Assembly (NCBI GenBank): GCA_903862805.1
Contig: CAIOZP010000208.1
Span: 1-17,810 of the forward strand
Direction of reading: 5' to 3'
Length of the DNA: 17,810 bases
Source: an uncultured Fibrobacterota bacterium
Lineage (GTDB): Bacteria; Fibrobacterota; Chitinivibrionia; Chitinivibrionales; CAIOZP01
In this document: one piece after another, positions 15,236 to 17,810 of the stretch
Layout: each line of letters starts with the position of its first letter
Numbering within the stretch: the first letter of the stretch is position 1
Program-made: the position numbers and the translations under genes
Notes under the pieces: model-generated
Seen by the model: only the letters and a program-made list of their open reading frames with translations
Databases searched by the model: none
What the model was told of the DNA's origin: nothing

Positions 15236-15664
15236 TTACTCTCCGCTGGTTTGATCGTGGTGGCCGTGCTGTTGTTGTTGCATCTGGTTTACGTTGAGCC
15301 GCCGTGACGCGATCTCGGTTCCGTTCCAGGTCAGCACGAATTCGTAAACGCCTTCTTCAGGCAGAAGCAGTCCGTTGATATTGCCCCCGATTTCGATTGC
15401 GGTTCTGCGGTCATCGGGAACTGAAATGTTCCAAGGCGGAAGGCTGAGGCCGAAATCACCGCTCATTTCTTTGCGAAAATGAAGCTGAGCAACGCTGTCC
15501 TGTGCGACATCGGAAAGTGCCACATAAACTGCGCAATTTCCATGAACCGCCGGAAAATTACCGCAGGTGATAGAGCTGAATGTTCCGCAGATGACGCTTT
15601 TGCCGCTTCCGGCATCACGGTAGTAATGGTCGCAGATAAGCATTGAGAGAACAATTGGTTTCAT
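15236..15664 (-). CDS. DUF6941-like protein, unknown function
   Basis: 142 residues from the chosen start. The N-terminus MKPIVLSMLICDHYYRDAGS and the following KSVICGTFSSI and FPAVHGN resemble the DUF6941 family pattern (a beta-rich protein opening with a hydrophobic strand and an MLxCD-like motif); this is from memory of the family and moderately sure. The second half is beta-strand-like (LPEEGVYEFVLTWNGTEIASRRLNV), and the tail is rich in Q and H (QMQQQQHGHHDQ). There is no signal peptide, so it is probably cytoplasmic. I chose ATG at 15664, four bases after the ispA stop. An upstream start at 15727 would overlap ispA by 59 bases and add residues that look like an ispA shadow. Biochemical role unknown. 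Confidence 0.75.
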   Translation of the reverse strand: MKPIVLSMLICDHYYRDAGSGKSVICGTFSSITCGNFPAVHGNCAVYVALSDVAQDSVAQLHFRKEMSGDFGLSLPPWNISVPDDRRTAIEIGGNINGLLLPEEGVYEFVLTWNGTEIASRRLNVNQMQQQQHGHHDQTSGE

Positions 15665-15668
15665 CAGT

Positions 15669-16541
15669 TTAGTTAACTCGTTCGAAAAAGAAATCGGCAA
15701 TGGCCGCAAGCATGCGCCCATTTTCACCGAGGAAGGAAATCTCAGTTTTTGCTTTGTCTATCAGTTCGACGGCGTAGCGGCGCGATTCATCCATTCCGCA
15801 GACCGAAACCCAGGTCGCTTTGCCGTTTTCACGGTCGCTTCCGGCGTCTTTTCCAAGCTGTTCGGTCGTTGCCGTTTCGTCAAGGATGTCGTCAACAACC
15901 TGAAAGGCGAGACCTATAAGGTTACCGTAGTTTGTGAGTTTTTCGGTTGTGACCGAATCGGCGTTTGCGAGAAGTGCTCCGCAGCGAATACAGGCACGGA
16001 TCAGCGCCGCTGTTTTATTCATGTGAATGTATTCGACGGTTGCTTTATCGACAGCTTTGCCTTCGCTTTCGATGTCGACAACCTGTCCGCCGATCATTCC
16101 ATTGGTTCCAAGCGCACGGCTGATTTCAGATATGACAGCGATGCTTCCGACATTTGCAAGGATCTCGTATGCGTATATGCAAAGCGCATCGCCGCCAAGA
16201 ACCGCAAGCGCCTCGTTGAAAGCTTTATGAGCCGTCGGCCGACCACGGCGAAAATCGTCGTCGTCCATGCAGGGAAGATCGTCATGAATAAGCGAGAAGG
16301 TGTGGAGCATTTCAATCGCCGCACCGACCTTCAACACATTTTCGGAAGGAAACGCCGAACCACATGCCTCGAACGAAGCCGCCACCAAAGCCGGACGTAT
16401 GCGCTTGCCACCGGCAAAAATGCTGTAACGCATCAGGTTGTGAATTGAGGCAGGGTAGGTGTCTTCTTTTGGAAGAAGTTCGTCAAGCGTTGATTCCGCA
16501 ATGCCTGCAATTTTATGCAGGTACTGTTCGAGTTCTGTCAT
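15669..16541 (-). CDS. ispA: farnesyl/geranylgeranyl diphosphate synthase
   Basis: 290-residue trans-prenyl diphosphate synthase that condenses isopentenyl diphosphate with allylic diphosphates to make the C15 or C20 precursor of quinones and undecaprenyl carriers. Seen: GGKRIRP (44-50), first Asp-rich motif HDDLPCMDDDDFRRGRP (86-102, with the two-residue insertion of bacterial type II farnesyl synthases), GGQVVDIE (151-158), and second Asp-rich motif QVVDDILD (214-221) followed by LGKDAGSD. The length is standard. Its ATG overlaps the xseB stop by four bases (ATGA), the common bacterial xseB-ispA arrangement. Product length (C15 against C20) cannot be settled from sequence alone. The symbol reflects orthology in context. 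Confidence 0.93.
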   Translation of the reverse strand: MTELEQYLHKIAGIAESTLDELLPKEDTYPASIHNLMRYSIFAGGKRIRPALVAASFEACGSAFPSENVLKVGAAIEMLHTFSLIHDDLPCMDDDDFRRGRPTAHKAFNEALAVLGGDALCIYAYEILANVGSIAVISEISRALGTNGMIGGQVVDIESEGKAVDKATVEYIHMNKTAALIRACIRCGALLANADSVTTEKLTNYGNLIGLAFQVVDDILDETATTEQLGKDAGSDRENGKATWVSVCGMDESRRYAVELIDKAKTEISFLGENGRMLAAIADFFFERVN

Positions 16542-16816
16542 TGGTCAATCTCCACTATGACGTCAGAAAGAGGTCCGATTATTTCCTGAACAAGCTCGCC
16601 GTTTTCGCCTTTTGTCAATTCGAGCAGGCGCCCCTCAGCACTTTTCAGGCGTTTTTCGGCGCGGCCTAAAAGAGCAACGCCTTCTTCAAAAAGTGCCATT
16701 GATTCATCGAGTCCAAGTCCGCCCGATTCAAGCTCCGAAAGAACGGTTTCAACGCGGGAGAGCGCATCCTCGAATCCCAACTCAGTTCCGGCAGATTTTT
16801 TTCTTGCTGAAGCCAT
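16538..16816 (-). CDS. xseB: exodeoxyribonuclease VII small subunit
   Basis: 92 residues. XseB pairs with XseA to form exonuclease VII, which degrades single-stranded DNA in both directions. The family signature is clear: FEDALSRVETVLSELESGGLGLDESMALFEEGVALL, then a helical heptad-like segment RAEKRLKSAEGRLLEL. A short basic N-terminus (MASARKKSAG) and an acidic C-terminal tail flank it. AAAGG lies seven bases before the ATG. It is the first gene of this operon; xseA is not in the window and does not lie directly upstream. Confidence 0.93.
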   Translation of the reverse strand: MASARKKSAGTELGFEDALSRVETVLSELESGGLGLDESMALFEEGVALLGRAEKRLKSAEGRLLELTKGENGELVQEIIGPLSDVIVEIDQ

Positions 16817-16895
16817 CAGTGACCTTTCAGATCAGCACAACGAATCACCAAAATATATGCAAGCATCGCTGAAAAGTAAGCGCGTGCGGGCAATC

Positions 16896-16909
16896 GATAT
16901 AATTATATC
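16896..16909 (-). promoter_or_regulatory. palindromic TATAAT, possible -10 for the xseB operon
   Basis: GATATAATTATATC is a perfect 14-bp palindrome, so both strands read TATAAT. On the minus strand the hexamer lies about 85 bases before the xseB ATG. No good -35 stands 16-18 bases upstream. It could instead be an operator or chance in AT-rich DNA. Confidence 0.3.
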
Positions 16910-16941
16910 AGATTTTTGCAGTGAATCTTGCGCGGAAAAAA

Positions 16942-17810
16942 TCAATCAAGACCGGCGGTGTTTTTCCCGTCCATGAGAACGAGTCCTTTGAAGAACTCCC
17001 CGCAGTGACCGGCACTCTTGAATGCGCGAGGTCCTTTTCCGGAGCCGATAAAAAGACCAGCTTCGTAAACAACGTCTCCGGCGCGGCATGACTTGGGTTC
17101 GGCAAGAACGGCAACCGTATCAAGGCAGGCATTGGTCCAGTATTTAGGATGATTTCGCCCGCCGCCCGGCAAATATGTAAGTCCTTTGCTGCGTCCCCAA
17201 ACAAACTGGACAAGAATGGAATTTTCAACACTGACCCAGAACGAAGGGCAACTAATCGGGCGTTTGTAAAGACCGTGCCTGATTGTTTCGCGCAGGCTAC
17301 CACTTGAGAGATCAAGGCGGGAGCCGTTCCAATGATCATTTACCAGATGAAGCGGCGATAAATATTGTTCGGTAAACATGAGCTGCTTGTGCGCAAAAAT
17401 ACGATCAAAAACCACAAGCCCGTCGTCACCCCAGGTCATGACCCGAAAATCTCTATGAAGTGCCATCGCACCGGAATTGTCGTAGTAAACAACGCGTCCG
17501 TAGGTGTCAAAACCGTGTTTTTTAAGAAAATCGTTATGATAAGCAACTTCCCATGATTTGATTCCTTCTTCGGTATTTGGTATGCCGAGCAGATTCGCAG
17601 CCGGTGAAACCGTCAGCTCCGGTGTCGCATGAACCGAAATGCCGATTGATGGATGTCTTCCGTGAGCTTTCCATGCGACACTGCGACTGCTTTGCGTATT
17701 TCGACGATAGCAAACCTGAACATTTGAGTAGATTTGGCGCGTTTCAACGGCGTTTTCGATTTGCCCCATCGAATAAAAACGATGCTCTTCAGGGAATGGC
17801 AGAACGGCAA
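16942..17810 (-). CDS. unrecognised protein, 5' end missing at the window edge
   Basis: 289 codons are present. The frame stays open through the right edge, so an ATG at 17769 is probably internal and the true start lies outside. No family is assigned with confidence. The middle (VVYYDNSGAMALHRDFRVMT, then WGDDGLVVFDRIFAHKQL) and the following strands look like a beta-sandwich resembling the C-terminal part of heparinase II/III-like or other polysaccharide lyases, where HRR-type motifs and VVVDD turns occur. This is a weak impression. Later segments (SFWVSVENSILVQFVW, SCRAGDVVYEAGLFIGSG) continue the strand pattern, and the protein ends GKNTAGLD. No TM segment is visible. It stops 125 bp before xseB in the same direction; co-transcription is possible. 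Confidence 0.6.
   Translation of the reverse strand, partial: AVLPFPEEHRFYSMGQIENAVETRQIYSNVQVCYRRNTQSSRSVAWKAHGRHPSIGISVHATPELTVSPAANLLGIPNTEEGIKSWEVAYHNDFLKKHGFDTYGRVVYYDNSGAMALHRDFRVMTWGDDGLVVFDRIFAHKQLMFTEQYLSPLHLVNDHWNGSRLDLSSGSLRETIRHGLYKRPISCPSFWVSVENSILVQFVWGRSKGLTYLPGGGRNHPKYWTNACLDTVAVLAEPKSCRAGDVVYEAGLFIGSGKGPRAFKSAGHCGEFFKGLVLMDGKNTAGLD

Noticed and set aside
15665..15727. 21-codon upstream extension of the DUF6941-like gene
   Set aside because: Would overlap the end of ispA by 59 bases; ATG at 15664 is close to the ispA stop and begins the family-like sequence.
16908..17339. 143-codon minus-strand frame overlapping the partial gene at the right edge
   Set aside because: Same strand but another frame; the alternative frame is longer, open to the edge and has a strand-like protein pattern.
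1..17810. CRISPR array, tRNA, rRNA, insertion sequence, phage or toxin-antitoxin module
   Set aside because: No regularly spaced repeats, cloverleaf-like sequence, transposase, integrase or recognisable TA pair was seen on either strand.

Overview
The window looks like a chromosomal segment of a Gram-negative bacterium. It encodes lipoproteins with lipoboxes, an outer-membrane barrel ending in phenylalanine, and a periplasmic adaptor pair. A large secreted protease ends in a segment resembling the C-terminal sorting domains of the type IX secretion system (T9SS). Long Ig-like lipoproteins together with a T9SS-like tail point to the FCB superphylum, and Fibrobacterota/Chitinispirillales-like bacteria are my best guess. 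That placement is an inference from protein style; there is no rRNA or other marker to confirm it. I see no tRNA, rRNA, CRISPR array, insertion sequence or phage gene.

Layout. Bases 1-209 hold no gene I can name. A lone metallophosphoesterase lipoprotein (210-1031, -) in AT-rich DNA comes first. A four-gene minus-strand drug-efflux operon follows (5091 down to 1131): a MarR-type regulator, a 14-TM DHA2-family MFS pump, a short EmrA/HlyD-like adaptor without its coiled coil, and a second, lipoprotein adaptor that has one. A strong hairpin (5217-5254) separates this operon from a 750-residue secreted papain-like protease (5277-7529, -). The protease carries an N-terminal chagasin-type (I42) papain-inhibitor domain, then the C1A catalytic domain, a Kre9/KNH-like Ig domain, an F5/8-type C (discoidin) domain and the T9SS-like tail. 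It is divergent from an orphan receiver + AraC-HTH response regulator (7989-8756, +), across a 459-bp intergenic region with direct repeats and mutually exclusive hairpins.

Next is a plus-strand pair with a good promoter: a small outer-membrane barrel protein (8979-9554) and a 1066-residue multi-Ig lipoprotein (9632-12832), closed by a clear intrinsic terminator. The short convergent region 12887-13078 contains a nested inverted repeat and a 17-codon ORF with a very good ribosome binding site.

The right third is a tight minus-strand operon (16816 down to 13079): xseB, an ispA-type polyprenyl diphosphate synthase, a DUF6941-like protein, a small two-TM protein and a long-chain acyl-CoA synthetase-like enzyme. 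The window ends inside an unrecognised minus-strand gene whose 5' end is missing.

How the genes may work together. The efflux operon is a self-contained, probably MarR-autoregulated export module lacking an outer-membrane channel gene here. The protease is a predicted extracellular enzyme whose chagasin-like domain sits where papain-type zymogens normally carry an I29 propeptide. That is the most interesting item in the window: a peptidase covalently joined to the fold known to inhibit its own family. The adjacent response regulator is a plausible but unproven controller of it. The xseB-ispA operon combines housekeeping isoprenoid synthesis with fatty-acid activation.
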